From NCBI GenBank assembly GCA_963575745.1, contig CAUYUJ010011292.1:396007-433506 (forward strand): 37,500 nt of DNA, in the 5' to 3' direction. The stretch's first letter is position 1. Every line of letters starts with the position of its first letter. Under the pieces are notes generated by a model. It searched no databases, was not told the origin of the DNA, and saw only the letters and a program-made list of their open reading frames with translations. Shown piece after piece: positions 26,363 through 35,010 of the stretch. Origin of the DNA: Prorocentrum cordatum (lineage: Eukaryota > Sar > Dinophyceae > Prorocentrales > Prorocentraceae). The position numbers were made by a program, and so were the translations under genes.

Positions 26363-26427
26363 AGTGATGGTGGTGATGATGATAATGATGAAGATGGTGA
26401 TGCTGATGATGATGATGGTAGTAATGG

Positions 26428-26462
<35 letters not shown>

Positions 26463-26540
26463 GTGATGGTGATGATGCTGATGATGATGATTATGATGAT
26501 GATGATGATGATGATGAGGATGATGATGATGATGATGACG
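26363..26540. repeat. (GAT)n microsatellite
   Basis: About 180 bases of GAT triplets with GGT, AAT and GCT interruptions; gives Met-rich and His-rich phantom ORFs on the two strands. Confidence 0.92.
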
Positions 26541-26559
26541 GCGTAGCAAATTCTGATGA

Positions 26560-27040
26560 TGTCGCGTGCGAGGCGCGGGTTTCATCACCCTCAATGGGGA
26601 GTGGGCAGGGGGTATTTCACTTCTCCGTTCGCGCCATAATGGCGGGGATGTCTGGAGCCTTTTTTTATTTATTGATTCTTTATATAAAAAACAAAACCAA
26701 CAAAACCTTTGGTATCATCCGTTTTCGGAGCAGATGTTAAGGATGTCTCGAGCGAGGCGCGAGTTTAAGCACCCACAAGGGAGAGCTGCCATGGGGTTTT
26801 GCATTCCTCCGTTCGCGCCAAAATGGCGGGGATGTCTCGAGCGCTTTGCCTGTTTGCCAGCGCAGCATCTTCGGCTTTCGGAGCAGATGTTGAGGGTGTC
26901 TCGAGCGGGGCGCTGGTTTTCGTACCACAGGGGGGCCAGTTGTTGAGGATGTCTCGAGCGGTTTGCTTGTTTCTTGGTGGCCACATTCGTCTGCGTTCAG
27001 AGTAGATTATGAGAATGTCTCGGGCGAGGCGTTCGTTTCA
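26560..27040 (+). repeat. Degenerate tandem repeat with GATGTCTCGAGCG core
   Basis: The core G.ATGTCTCGAGCG.GGCG.G.GTTT recurs at about 26556, 26649, 26740, 26830, 26898, 26948 and 27016, often after CGCGCCAAAATGGCGGG. Unit lengths vary (about 50-95 bases). No coding function is likely. Confidence 0.65.
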
Positions 27041-27240
27041 ACACCCCAAGTGGTATCCTCAAACTTACTCGTGCTCAGACTCACTCTACGCAGACTCGTA
27101 CTCATCATACTCATATTCAGGCTCACTCGCACTCAGACTTACGCGCAGGAGTGGCTCCAATCCCAAGTGTTTTACGTATGCCCTTATCGATTGGGGCTCT
27201 CCTGGGACACGATGTTTTACTGTATTACGTCTGTTTCTCT
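27041..27240 (+). repeat. ACTC-type repeats and left part of a CTCCAAT tandem array
   Basis: 27055-27140 is a degenerate ACTC(A/G) repeat. 27150-27235 is one unit of a ~105-bp repeat (GGCTCCAATCCCAAGTG, TTTTACGTATG, ATTGGGG, then GTTTTACTGTATTACG) whose other units lie at 34664-34850, on the far side of the 7.3-kb segment and in the same orientation. Confidence 0.6.
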
Positions 27241-27246
27241 CTCTCT

Positions 27247-27255
27247 ATATCTATA

Positions 27256-27294
<39 letters not shown>
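27247..27294. repeat. (TA)n tract at left end of the putative DNA transposon
   Basis: TATATC repeats pass into about 20 TA dinucleotides. A similar tract stands at the other end (34617-34648). Confidence 0.9.
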
Positions 27295-27297
<3 letters not shown>

Positions 27298-27324
27298 TGC
27301 CCCCCCCTGTGAGATCTACCTTGA
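27295..27324 (-). repeat. Left inverted end
   Basis: Reads on the minus strand AGGTAGATCTCACAG then G8 then CACGC before the (TA)n tract. Partner at 34589-34620. Confidence 0.5.
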
Positions 27325-27385
27325 AGCCCTTTTCAAAGCAAAGAAGTACGAGGACACCATCGCTGTCCAAGTTTGCAGTAACAAT

Positions 27386-28531
27386 TTACCTCCGCCAAAA
27401 GTTGGCACAGAACGTGGATCCCATCTCGGCCCAAAGGTCTTTGCCCCTGTGCCAGTAAAGCCACTGGGCGCTGCGAATTGCAGTGGCGGCCGTCTCAGAA
27501 TTGGGCACCATTGTCTGGCCTCCCAAGGTTGAGCGGATGTATTTCCAAGCGCTGTCGATAACCTGGGAGCCGGCCTTGGTGCGCAACTTCCTACCACATG
27601 GAAGCTTATGAGTTGCCAAGCGCGCGTAGCACGGCTTCATCCACACCCACTTGCCATTCTTTTTCGCTCTCTTTTTGCAGTGCCGCACTGAATCGTGCAA
27701 CACTCCCTCAACTCGCATGGCGTAGCTCTTAGCGCGGTCCGTATGCAAAATAATGCGCCTACCTTTCAAGTAGCGGTTTGCCAGAGGCGCCCAATCGACC
27801 TTCCTGATTGCGCCTGGCCCAGGAGCCCTCTTCACCGTGGGAGCCGCGGTAGTCTTCGCCAGCACCAGCGACTCGGGCCGGCCTCGCTCCACGATGCCCG
27901 CCCATTGCTCCCATTCCACGCTCTCGGGGTCGTCCGCCTTGGCTGCCCTTCCAAAGACTGCTTCATCTGCTTCAGCGTCCCTCCAGTCGCGGTCGTTGTC
28001 AACCCCGAAAACGATCGTCTTCTCTCGCTTCTTGACAAACTTCTCGCGCTGCTTCTTCACGGCAATCGAGATCCTTTCGATCGCCTTGTGGTTTGCGGAA
28101 GAGATCAATCTGCGAATCGTGGGATTGCTTCCTCCTGCTAGAATGCTGAACAAGATGGCCACCTGCTTCTTGAAAGGCGAATGCGTGGCCCCCCACCCAG
28201 TAGAGAAGACGGGGTGATGAGCATGTGGAACAGTGAACTTCTGACAGCCCTTGCGGTTGCACCTGTACCGAAGGCCGCGGCCTTTCACCTTGCGAAGACA
28301 GCCGAGTCTACCTCTAGGCGCAGTGGGAACCAACGGCCACGCCCGCCAACCTCGCGACCCCTCATCCCCAAGCCCCCTCCCCCCGTCTGCAGCGAGCGTG
28401 TTTGCGTTGATTCCCAGCCGCCAAACCTTTGCAGCAGTGAAGACACATCTTGCCCTGCTTGTTGTCCAGGATGTTATCGCGGATGCACCGGCGGTAGAGC
28501 TTATCGTCAGGCATCTCCAAGATGGATTCAA
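27386..28531 (-). pseudogene. ISXO2/IS1595 (Merlin)-type DDE transposase part
   Basis: Minus-strand frame of 381 codons. Residues ~1-70 before GRLGCLRKVKGRGLRYRC are out-of-frame sequence overlapping the upstream ORF. RCNRKGC supplies the second half of a zinc ribbon; its first half, KMCLHCC, ends the upstream ORF in another frame, so the two ORFs were one. The catalytic core has EADE (Asp189), then VEWEQWAGIVERGRPE, KRAPGPGAIRKVDW, ILHTDRAKSY (Asp265) and QVIDSAWKYIR (Asp326), followed by AQWLYWHRGKDLW. This order matches the ISXO2-like transposase domain common in dinoflagellate proteins. It would cut and join DNA ends of its element. All three acids are present, so only the frameshift clearly disables it. 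Confidence 0.75.
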
Positions 28532-30161
28532 GGTCGATGCTCCACTTGTCGCGGTCGCCCCTGCTCTTCGTCGTCGGCTTGCCGTGGCGCACGTACTTCG
28601 TGTTCCTGTATGCCTTAGACTTCGCTGACGCCTTTGCCGTTCGCCCGACCAGGCTGCGGGCGGCGGCCCTTGCCCGCCCTTTCTTGGGCGTCGGGAAACT
28701 CGGAGCTTCGGCGGGCCGCCTCAAGCAACCTTGACCCGCAGGCTTCTTCACGCACGGCCGAGAGGAGCCAGCAATCAATTCCAACAAATCTGACTCGGCG
28801 TTGCCATCGACAGGCCCGTCTTCGGTAACTTGCAGCAGGCGAGCATGGCGTCGGCCCTCGTCCCATTGGGTAACCAGGTCGTACAAGGCCTCATCGCCAA
28901 TCTGCATCACGAAGTCCTGGTGCGAGTCGAACACCAGCATCTGCTGCGAGTCCCCGTGGGCGCGAAGACCAACAGCGTGGCCGCGAGTTCCTGGCGCCCC
29001 AATGTGCAACAGGAAGAAGTGGGCGGCGTCGGCGCAGATCACGTCGCTCAGCTGCGCCTCTTGGAACGCCAGAGAAGGATAAATATGTTGCAACTGTCGG
29101 TAAGAATATGGTCCACAGGCGAACTTTGACTGGCTCGGCTCCCCCGCAACCAAATCCATATTGGCGAGCGCGCTCACAGCGCACATATTTTCTCCGGGGA
29201 CAGCCTGGAGCTTCTGCTGCGACTTCTCGCAAGCTGCCGCCAGGAGAGAAGAGAAATCGTTGTGGTACGGCGGCGAAGGAGGGGCGCCACCCTGACCTCG
29301 GGCCCCTTCTCCAGGCTCGGGAGCGGAACTCCTCCAGGGTATCTCCGCGCCGCTTAGGTCTTTCAGATGCAAGGATACGCCGTGCTCGGCTTCGACTGCA
29401 GTCACAAGTCCGATGAAGCCCTCGTCGTGCACGTCAAGCCCCATTGGCCTGAAGTAGATGCCGTCGTAGACCAGAGAAATTGGCACGGCCCCTGCTTCCT
29501 CTAAAATATGCTTCATGCTCATCATCACCCGGCACTCCAGCTCGCCCAGAAAGATGTGGAGCGAGCTGCATTCAGGCCTTGCTTTCGCAACTTCCTGATA
29601 AAGAGCGTCGTGCTCGAGAAGAAATCGACAGGCATTCGATGCTTCTGTTTGCACGCAATCCAAATGCGGAAGCCAGTCAGGCCGCTGCGCTGGATCTGGC
29701 GATTGCCGCCCGTAGGGACTGGTCGCCGAGATGAGAAGCTTCTTGGTGACGTCCACCCCGACGTCGAAGTACCCAGAGACAAAACTCTTCCACCCGCCCC
29801 AGTTGCTGGCGATGTCGCACAGCAGTGGGAACTCTGCCTCGACGCAGATCTGCTCGTGCCGCTTTAAGGCCACAACCAACAAGCTGAAGAACGCAACCTT
29901 TATGTCAAGTTCTAAAACGCCTCCTGGAATCCCAGCCAGAGCGGCGCACCGAGCTTCCCTGGTTATCTTCTGCAGAGAAGGGCCCACTGTATGAAGTCGC
30001 CCATAACCTTGCTTCACGTACTTTCGAAGGAGACTCTTCAGTGGCCGCTGCTCGCCGTCTGCAGCGGCCTCCGTGGAGGCTGTTCCCCGATTGTCCAATA
30101 AGCGAGCATAGCCCTGAACCTGATGGGCCAGCCGCCGATGCAACAGTAGATGCGGTCCTTA
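28362..30161 (-). pseudogene. Polymerase-like and cysteine-protease domains fused upstream of the transposase
   Basis: Minus-strand frame open from 30161 with no ATG (nominal start TTG 30143), so the N-terminus is missing or frameshifted. Residues ~45-230 look like a polymerase palm: GYGRLHTVGPSLQKITREAR, LELDIKVAFFSLL (Asp80, motif A-like), KKLLISATSPYG (motif B-like K...YG), and SLVYDGIYF (motif C-like). Residues ~315-440 form a papain-like protease: ENMCAVSAL (Cys321), RGHAVGL (His389), LVFDSHQ (Asp406), the Cys-His-Asp order of Josephin/Ulp1-type folds. A Lys/Arg-rich stretch and KMCLHCC, the first half of the transposase zinc ribbon, follow. A G-rich stretch near 28362-28390 is the likely frameshift site. 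Family of the polymerase (A-like or B-like) is unresolved. Confidence 0.55.
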
Positions 30162-31087
30162 TGTTTTTTCTCCGAACGCCGTTGAAATGCACGCCGTCTT
30201 CTTGCTGCCGCCGCAGAAAAGATCAGCCGACCAGCGCAGTCGTCGCCGGATGTCTGTCTTTTCCGAAGCACGAAGAAGACTTAAAGTACCGCGCATCAGG
30301 TTTGTAACAAACCTTTGGCGCCATTGTTTTCCATTTCAGAATGCGTCTCGCCGTCCTGGCCAGCAGCCGCGCGGTTGCTCTGTCGGGCGCTGAGCTTGCG
30401 CCACGCCGTGTCAGGCGGCAAGGCAGCGCCAGGGCCGACGTCAGTGACGAACGCCCACTCGAACGCCATTGTGGTTCGCAAGAGCAGGGATATGAAAGGG
30501 CGCAAATTGCCACAATGAAAACCCGATCGAACGGGGTGCTTGAGCCGATAAACGACGTGCGAAACAGTGGTAATGAATATCGATGTTATTGACATCCGTT
30601 GTGCTTCATCAATCACATGGGACCACTCCCTCCCGCAACCCCGACCTCCAAAACGGGGGCATCCAAAACAGGATGCCCCGCGTTTGTACGGGCGCGCGGC
30701 CAGAATTCGCACTTTGCGTTTCTGCTTTTAGTCGTTCCGAATTGCTCTGTGCATTTCTGCGCTTGGTCGCTCTTTGTGTTTTCTGCTGTCAGTCGTGCTT
30801 TGTTTGCTGTTGTGAGTGGTACTTGTTCCTCCGTGTAGGTTCCCCGCTTGTTGGTTGCCTGCGTGGCGTCATTGCTGGCGTGGTGTCGCTGTGCACCGTG
30901 TCTATCTACGTACACGGATTCGCTTGGCTGGCTGCTCGCCAGCTCGCTAGTGGTAGTAATAGCACTAGTCGTAGCAGCACTTCGTAATGCTTGTGTTGGG
31001 GCGGGTGCTCATGGGGGTGATGCACATATAACGCAGCATCTGCTCCCGTAGCTCCAAGCAGCGCCCTTGTGATGCTACGTATCTTAA
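30162..31087. other. Spacer upstream of the minus-strand gene
   Basis: On the minus strand, the frame of 30038-30271 has a peptide overlapping the gene start (RIYCCIGGWPIRFRAML) that may hold the lost N-terminus after a frameshift. Plus-strand ORFs here are Cys/Phe-rich and not protein-like. I see no RNA gene. Confidence 0.4.
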
Positions 31088-31148
31088 CCGTAGCACTGCG
31101 TAGTGCTACGTAGCACGTTGTAGTGCTACGGCGGTGTGAAAAACACCG
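31088..31148. repeat. Cluster of GTAGCACT / AGTGCTAC hairpins
   Basis: CCGTAGCACT (31088-31097) can pair with AGTGCTAC at 31102-31109 or with AGTGCTACGG at 31122-31131. CGGTGT (31132-31137) pairs with ACACCG (31143-31148) and is followed by T5. Confidence 0.6.
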
Positions 31149-31384
31149 TTTTTGAAAATTTGCGAGCGTTTCCCCCTTCACAGAAGAAAATTTCCCTAGT
31201 GGTTTGAGGCCTACACATTTGCAATAGAAATGCACTTCAACGTTACAGCTTCCACTAACAATGCTAACAACTCAACGCATCCGCGGCGATCTCCATAGAA
31301 TACCCCCACACACCCAAGCAACACACAACACTACATCCTTACAAGGAGAGTTTTTGATTTTCGATTGCCTCGCCGATCTTGCGG

Positions 31385-31690
31385 CAGCTCGCCTGTAACT
31401 CTCTGGTAGCTCTTCGGTAGCGTTCCGGTACCCTCCGTAGCCTTTCGGTCGCCCTCCGTAGCCTTCGGTAGCATTCCGTAGCCCTCCAATAGCCTTCGGT
31501 AGCATTTCGGTAGTCTTTCGGTGGCCTTTCGGCCGCCGTGCGGACCCTAAGAGGCTCGCAGGAGGCCTCAAAAATCTCTCCTTAATATCCTCCGTCCCCT
31601 CCTCCTGCTACTCCTCATTCTCCTCCGCCTCCTCCTCCTCCTCCTCCTCCTCCTCCTCCTCTCCCTCCTCCTCCTCCTCCTCCTCTTCTA
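31385..31690. repeat. Degenerate CGGTAGC 11-12-mer array, then (CTC)n
   Basis: 31385-31535 repeats (C/T)CGGTAGC(C/A)(T/C)TCC with many changes. 31605-31690 is a CTC microsatellite. Phantom ORFs read as Gly/Tyr/Arg repeats on the minus strand. Confidence 0.75.
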
Positions 31691-32199
31691 TCCTGGGTTA
31701 GGCACCCAGCGTAGTAGGATCAGGAGAAGCCTCTATCCGAATTCGACTTTAACCCTATCTCCTAAGCTTGGGCCCCTGTGTATTCCGTCGGCCGAGATCC
31801 GAGCTCAGCGGGCTGGGAAGCTGCGAGTCGAGGAGGCGAGTTATGCTCTGGCCTCGGGCAAGTCTGGATTAGAGATCCCAGAGCCGCTTGACATGTATAG
31901 GGTTTCGTGCACGGCTTCACCCCGAGAAAAAAAAAAAAACAACCCACACCATACATAAATGTGTTCACTGGCTCTCGTTTCTGTTATGCCCAGCTCTCCA
32001 GCCCAGGCCTCGAGGCGCGAGGCGCGATTATCTTCGCGCCCCTGGGGGTGACGTCGGAGTCGGGGTTTCAAAGATGCATTATATGACAAGCGCGGTAGAC
32101 AAAGCGGCACTTCAGAATCCGCCACGAGATATGCTCGGAGAAAGCGTGCGAGAACGATTTCCTGATGTCTCCTCGCTCCTCGCTCCTCGTTCCTCATAC
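31691..32199. other. Spacer
   Basis: Unique-looking sequence with an A13-like run near 31926. No ORF with convincing composition, no repeat and no RNA gene recognised. Confidence 0.4.
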
Positions 32200-32470
32200 T
32201 TTTCATTCCTCCTCCTCCTCCTCCTCCTCCTCCTCTTCCTCCTCCTCCTCCCTCATCATCAGCAGCATCATCAGCATAATCATCAGCAGCAGAATCGGCA
32301 GCATCACCATCGTCACCCTATTCCTCCTCCTCATCATCATCACCATCATCATAATCCGCATCGGCATCATCATCATCATCAGCATCAGCATCCGCATCAT
32401 CATCCTCATCGTCCTCGGCGTAGTATCGTCATCGTCCTCGGCGTAGCATCGTCATCGTCATCGTCATTTT
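32200..32470. repeat. (CTC)n then (CAT)n microsatellites
   Basis: 32205-32252 is CTC triplets; 32253-32470 is CAT/CAG/CGT triplets, including a doubled piece TCGTCATCGTCCTCGGCGTA near 32420-32455. Confidence 0.9.
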
Positions 32471-32733
32471 TGTCGGGCACCGGAGGGCTCCCGGGAGTGA
32501 GAAACAATGCTCCGGAACCCCAAATACCGTGCAACAAAAATCAACGAGACAAAACATACGAAACGCGTCAGGAATTCGTGGCTGGAAATGCCCTGGCAGC
32601 GCTTCAATGCAAAATCTTCAGATTTTCAAAGGCGGGCCCCGGGACCTAAAAAACAAAATTGGCGTTAGTGGCCCCTTATTCACAAGGCACAATGAGTGTA
32701 TGAATGATAATCAAGACGGTACAACACGACTCA

Positions 32734-33150
32734 GTAGCACGAGCCCCGCAGGGTTCAGCGCTGCTGGCACCTGGCACGAGCCCCGAAGGGTTCAGCGCCA
32801 GGTGACTGGGAGCACGAGCCCCGAAGGGTTCAGCGCTCCCACTTGGAGTAGCACGAGCCCCGAAGGGTTCAGCGCTGCTCGCACCTGGCACGAGCCCCGA
32901 AGGGTTCAGCGCCAGGTGACTGGGAGCACGAGCCCCGAAGGGTTCAGCGCTCCCACTTGGAGTAGCACGAGCCCCGCAGGGTTCAGCGCTGCTCGCACCT
33001 GGCACGAGCCCCGAAGGGTTCAGCGCCAGGTGACTGGGAGCACGAGCCCCGAAGGGTTCAGCGCTCCCACTTGGAGTAGCACGAGCCCCGAAGGGTTCAG
33101 CGCTGCTCGCACCTGGCACGAGCCCCGAAGGGTTCAGCGCCAGGCGACTG
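32734..33150 (+). repeat. 114-bp tandem repeat made of hairpins, 11 cores
   Basis: GTAGC marks the period at 32734, 32848, 32962 and 33076 (114 bases exactly). Each period holds three copies of a ~21-base core whose inner part, GAGCCC-CGAA-GGGTTC, folds as a six-base-pair stem with a CGAA loop. Each core is enclosed by an outer stem of different sequence: CACCTGGC/GCCAGGTG, TGGGAGC/GCTCCCA and AGTAGC/GCTGCT. The period is a multiple of three, so a 38-residue repeat ORF crosses it on each strand, but no gene is evident. Confidence 0.9.
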
Positions 33151-33479
33151 ACGTCGTCGCCCTCCTCCGCCTCCTCCTCCTCATCATCATCATTCGGCCT
33201 CATTGTGAACGGATTTGCCTGGTCTATCACGCGGACTCTCAATTCTGAGAGCCCTACTCGGACTTCAACTGCGAATGCTATGGGAAAAGGATCGTCACAC
33301 CAATCTCATCACGCGGGCACTCTGGAGCGGCATGCCTCGCTTGCAAGCTACGGCTTGCCCAAGGTATCAAAGGATGGGTCTGGGGAGTTTCCCCTACTGT
33401 GCCAGCGGTCACTGGACGCACACAGGCCCAAGCCATGCAGAGGCCCCTCTCCCTTTTTTATCCTCCTGCGTCCCCACCT
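33151..33479. other. Spacer between the hairpin array and the next microsatellite
   Basis: Short CTC and CAT triplet runs at 33160-33200, then ordinary-looking sequence. No gene supported. Confidence 0.4.
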
Positions 33480-33605
33480 TTCGTCGTCGTCGTCCTCCTC
33501 CTCCTCCTCCTCCTGCTCCTCTTTGATTATTTTTCTCCTCCTCCTCCTCCTCCTTCTCCTCCTCCTCCTCCTCATCATCATCGTCATCATCGTCCTCCTC
33601 CTCTT
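33480..33605. repeat. (CTC)n / (ATC)n microsatellite
   Basis: Triplet repeats of CTC with CGT, CTT and ATC interruptions directly before the large inverted repeat. Confidence 0.9.
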
Positions 33606-33611
33606 CGCGCC

Positions 33612-34502
33612 TGGAGCGGGAGGGCGAGAGAGCGGGAGGGCGGGAGAGCGGGAGAGCGAGAGGGCCGGAGAGCGGGAGAGCGGGAGAGCGGGAGAGCGGG
33701 AGAGCGGGAGAGCGAGAGAGCGGGAGAGCGGGAGAGCGGGCGGGAGAGCGGGAGAGCGAGAGAGCGGGAGAGCGGGAGAGCGGGAGAGCGGGAGAGCGGG
33801 AGAGCGGGAGAGCGGGAGAGCGGGAGAGCGGGAGAGCGGGAGAGCGGGAGAGCGGGAGAGAGCGGAGAGCGGGAGAGAGAGCGGGAGAGCGGGAGAGCGG
33901 GAGAGCGGGAGAGCGGGAGAGCGGGAGAGCGGGAGAGCGGGAGAGCGGGAGAGCGGGAGCGGGAGAGCGGGAGAGCGGGAGAGCGGGAGAGCGGGAGAGC
34001 GGAGAGCGGGAGCGGGAGAGAGCGGGAGAGCGTCGCGGGAGAGAGCGGGAGAGCGGGGAGAGCGGGAGAGCGGGAGAGCAGGGGGCGGGCCGGGGCGGCC
34101 GGGGCCGCTCTCTCCCGCTCTCCCGCTCTCCCGCTCTCCCGCTCTCCCGCTCTCCCGCTCTCCCGCTCTCCCGCTCTCTCCCGCTCTCCCGCTCTCTCCG
34201 CTCTCCCGCTCTCCCGCTCTCCCGCCCGCTCCCCCGCTCTCCCGCTCTCCCGCTCTCCCGCTCTCCCGCTCTCCCGCTCTCCCGCTCTCCCGCTCTCCCG
34301 CCTCCCGCTCTCCCGCTCTCCCGCTCTCCCGCTCTCCCGCTCTCCCGCTCTCCCGCTCTCCCGCTCTCCCGCTCTCCCGCTCTCCCGCTCTCCCGCTCCC
34401 CCGCTCTCCCGCTCTCCCGCTCTCCCGCTCTCCCGCTCTCCCGCTCTCCCGCTCTCCCGCTCTCCCGCTCTCCCGCTCTCCCGCTCTCCCGCTCTCCCGC
34501 CT
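33612..34502. repeat. ~890-bp inverted repeat built of 8-bp units
   Basis: 33612-34080 is a tandem array of GGGAGAGC (on average nearly 60 units, a few shortened or changed). 34109-34502 is an array of its reverse complement, GCTCTCCC, about 49 units. Only a ~28-base G/C spacer separates them. The segment could therefore form a hairpin or cruciform with arms of about 400 bp. Long Ser-Gly-Arg-Ala-Gly-Glu-Arg ORFs on both strands are products of the repeat. Confidence 0.95.
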
Positions 34503-34588
34503 TCCCACTCCTCCCGAATTTCCACCTCTCCCGCCATCTCGCTCTCCCATCAGCGGCTGGAGAGCGCGTTATCGAAAAAAGGTGGTTG

Positions 34589-34616
34589 AGGTAGATCTCA
34601 GAGGGGGGGGGCTCCC

Positions 34617-34620
<4 letters not shown>
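34589..34620 (+). repeat. Right inverted end
   Basis: AGGTAGATCTCAGAG then a G9 run and CTCCC before the (TA)n tract; inverted relative to 27295-27324. Confidence 0.5.

Positions 34621-34648
<28 letters not shown>
34617..34648. repeat. (AT)n tract
   Basis: About 14 AT dinucleotides following the right inverted end. Confidence 0.9.
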
Positions 34649-34652
<4 letters not shown>

Positions 34653-34663
34653 AGAGAATCCTT

Positions 34664-35010
34664 CTCCTGCGTCTCCAATCAGAAGTGTTTCACGTAGGTT
34701 CCTATAGGATAGATTGGGCCTGCCTTGGTGCACGAAGCCCTTGTGTTTTACGCGTGTTTCTATAGAGTGCCCCTCTCCTGTGGCTCCAATGCAAGGTGCT
34801 TGGCGAATGTTCCTACAGATTGGGCTTCTCCTGGGGCAAAATCCATCCCAGGAGGCCCCAGGAGGCTCCAGGAGGCCCCGGGAGGTCCTAGGATGCCACA
34901 CGAGGCCTCAGGAGGCCCCAGGAGTCCCCAGGAAGCTCCAGAAAGCAGCAGGAGGCCCCAGGAGGCCGCACGAGGCTCCAGGAGGCTTCAGGAAGCCCCA
35001 GGAGGCCACA
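34664..35010 (+). repeat. CTCCAAT array continuing into AGGAGGCCCC array
   Basis: 34664-34850 holds about two units of the CTCCAAT...ATTGGG repeat also seen at 27150-27235. 34848-35010 is a degenerate 10-11-bp repeat of the type AGGAGGCCCC/AGGAGGCTCC. Confidence 0.7.

Larger units (their letters stand above)
27295..34620 (-). mobile_element. Putative 7.3-kb DNA transposon bounded by inverted ends
   Basis: The reverse complement of 27295-27324 and the sequence 34589-34620 share AGGTAGATCTCA, then (C/G)AG plus a G8-9 run, then a short GC-rich piece and a (TA)n tract, so they face outward as imperfect inverted repeats of ~30 bp. Outside each end the same ~105-bp tandem repeat is present in the same orientation, broken within its GTTTCTATAGAG part, as expected if a segment inserted into an array. 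Inside, on the minus strand, is a DDE transposase gene whose end lies only ~90 bases from the left end. Much of the rest is simple repeats. The boundaries are inference; the ends might instead be independent repeats. Confidence 0.45.

Noticed and set aside
26337-26594. Met-rich and His-rich ORFs
   Set aside because: Translation of a GAT microsatellite.
26800-26835. GCCATTTTGGC on the minus strand, like the core of the dinoflagellate spliced leader
   Set aside because: Only the 11-base self-complementary centre agrees; the flanks do not, and it belongs to a local degenerate repeat.
32734-33150. CRISPR-like array
   Set aside because: The intervals between cores are not unique spacers; the whole 114-base period repeats, and the context is eukaryotic.
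32529-33248. ORF with a 38-residue repeat
   Set aside because: The 114-base period is a multiple of three and keeps any open frame open; both strands are equally open and there is no start context or domain.
33205-34620. Long ORFs on both strands encoding Ser-Gly-Arg-Ala-Gly-Glu-Arg repeats
   Set aside because: The 8-bp unit lacks stop codons in every frame, so the ORFs follow from the repeat.
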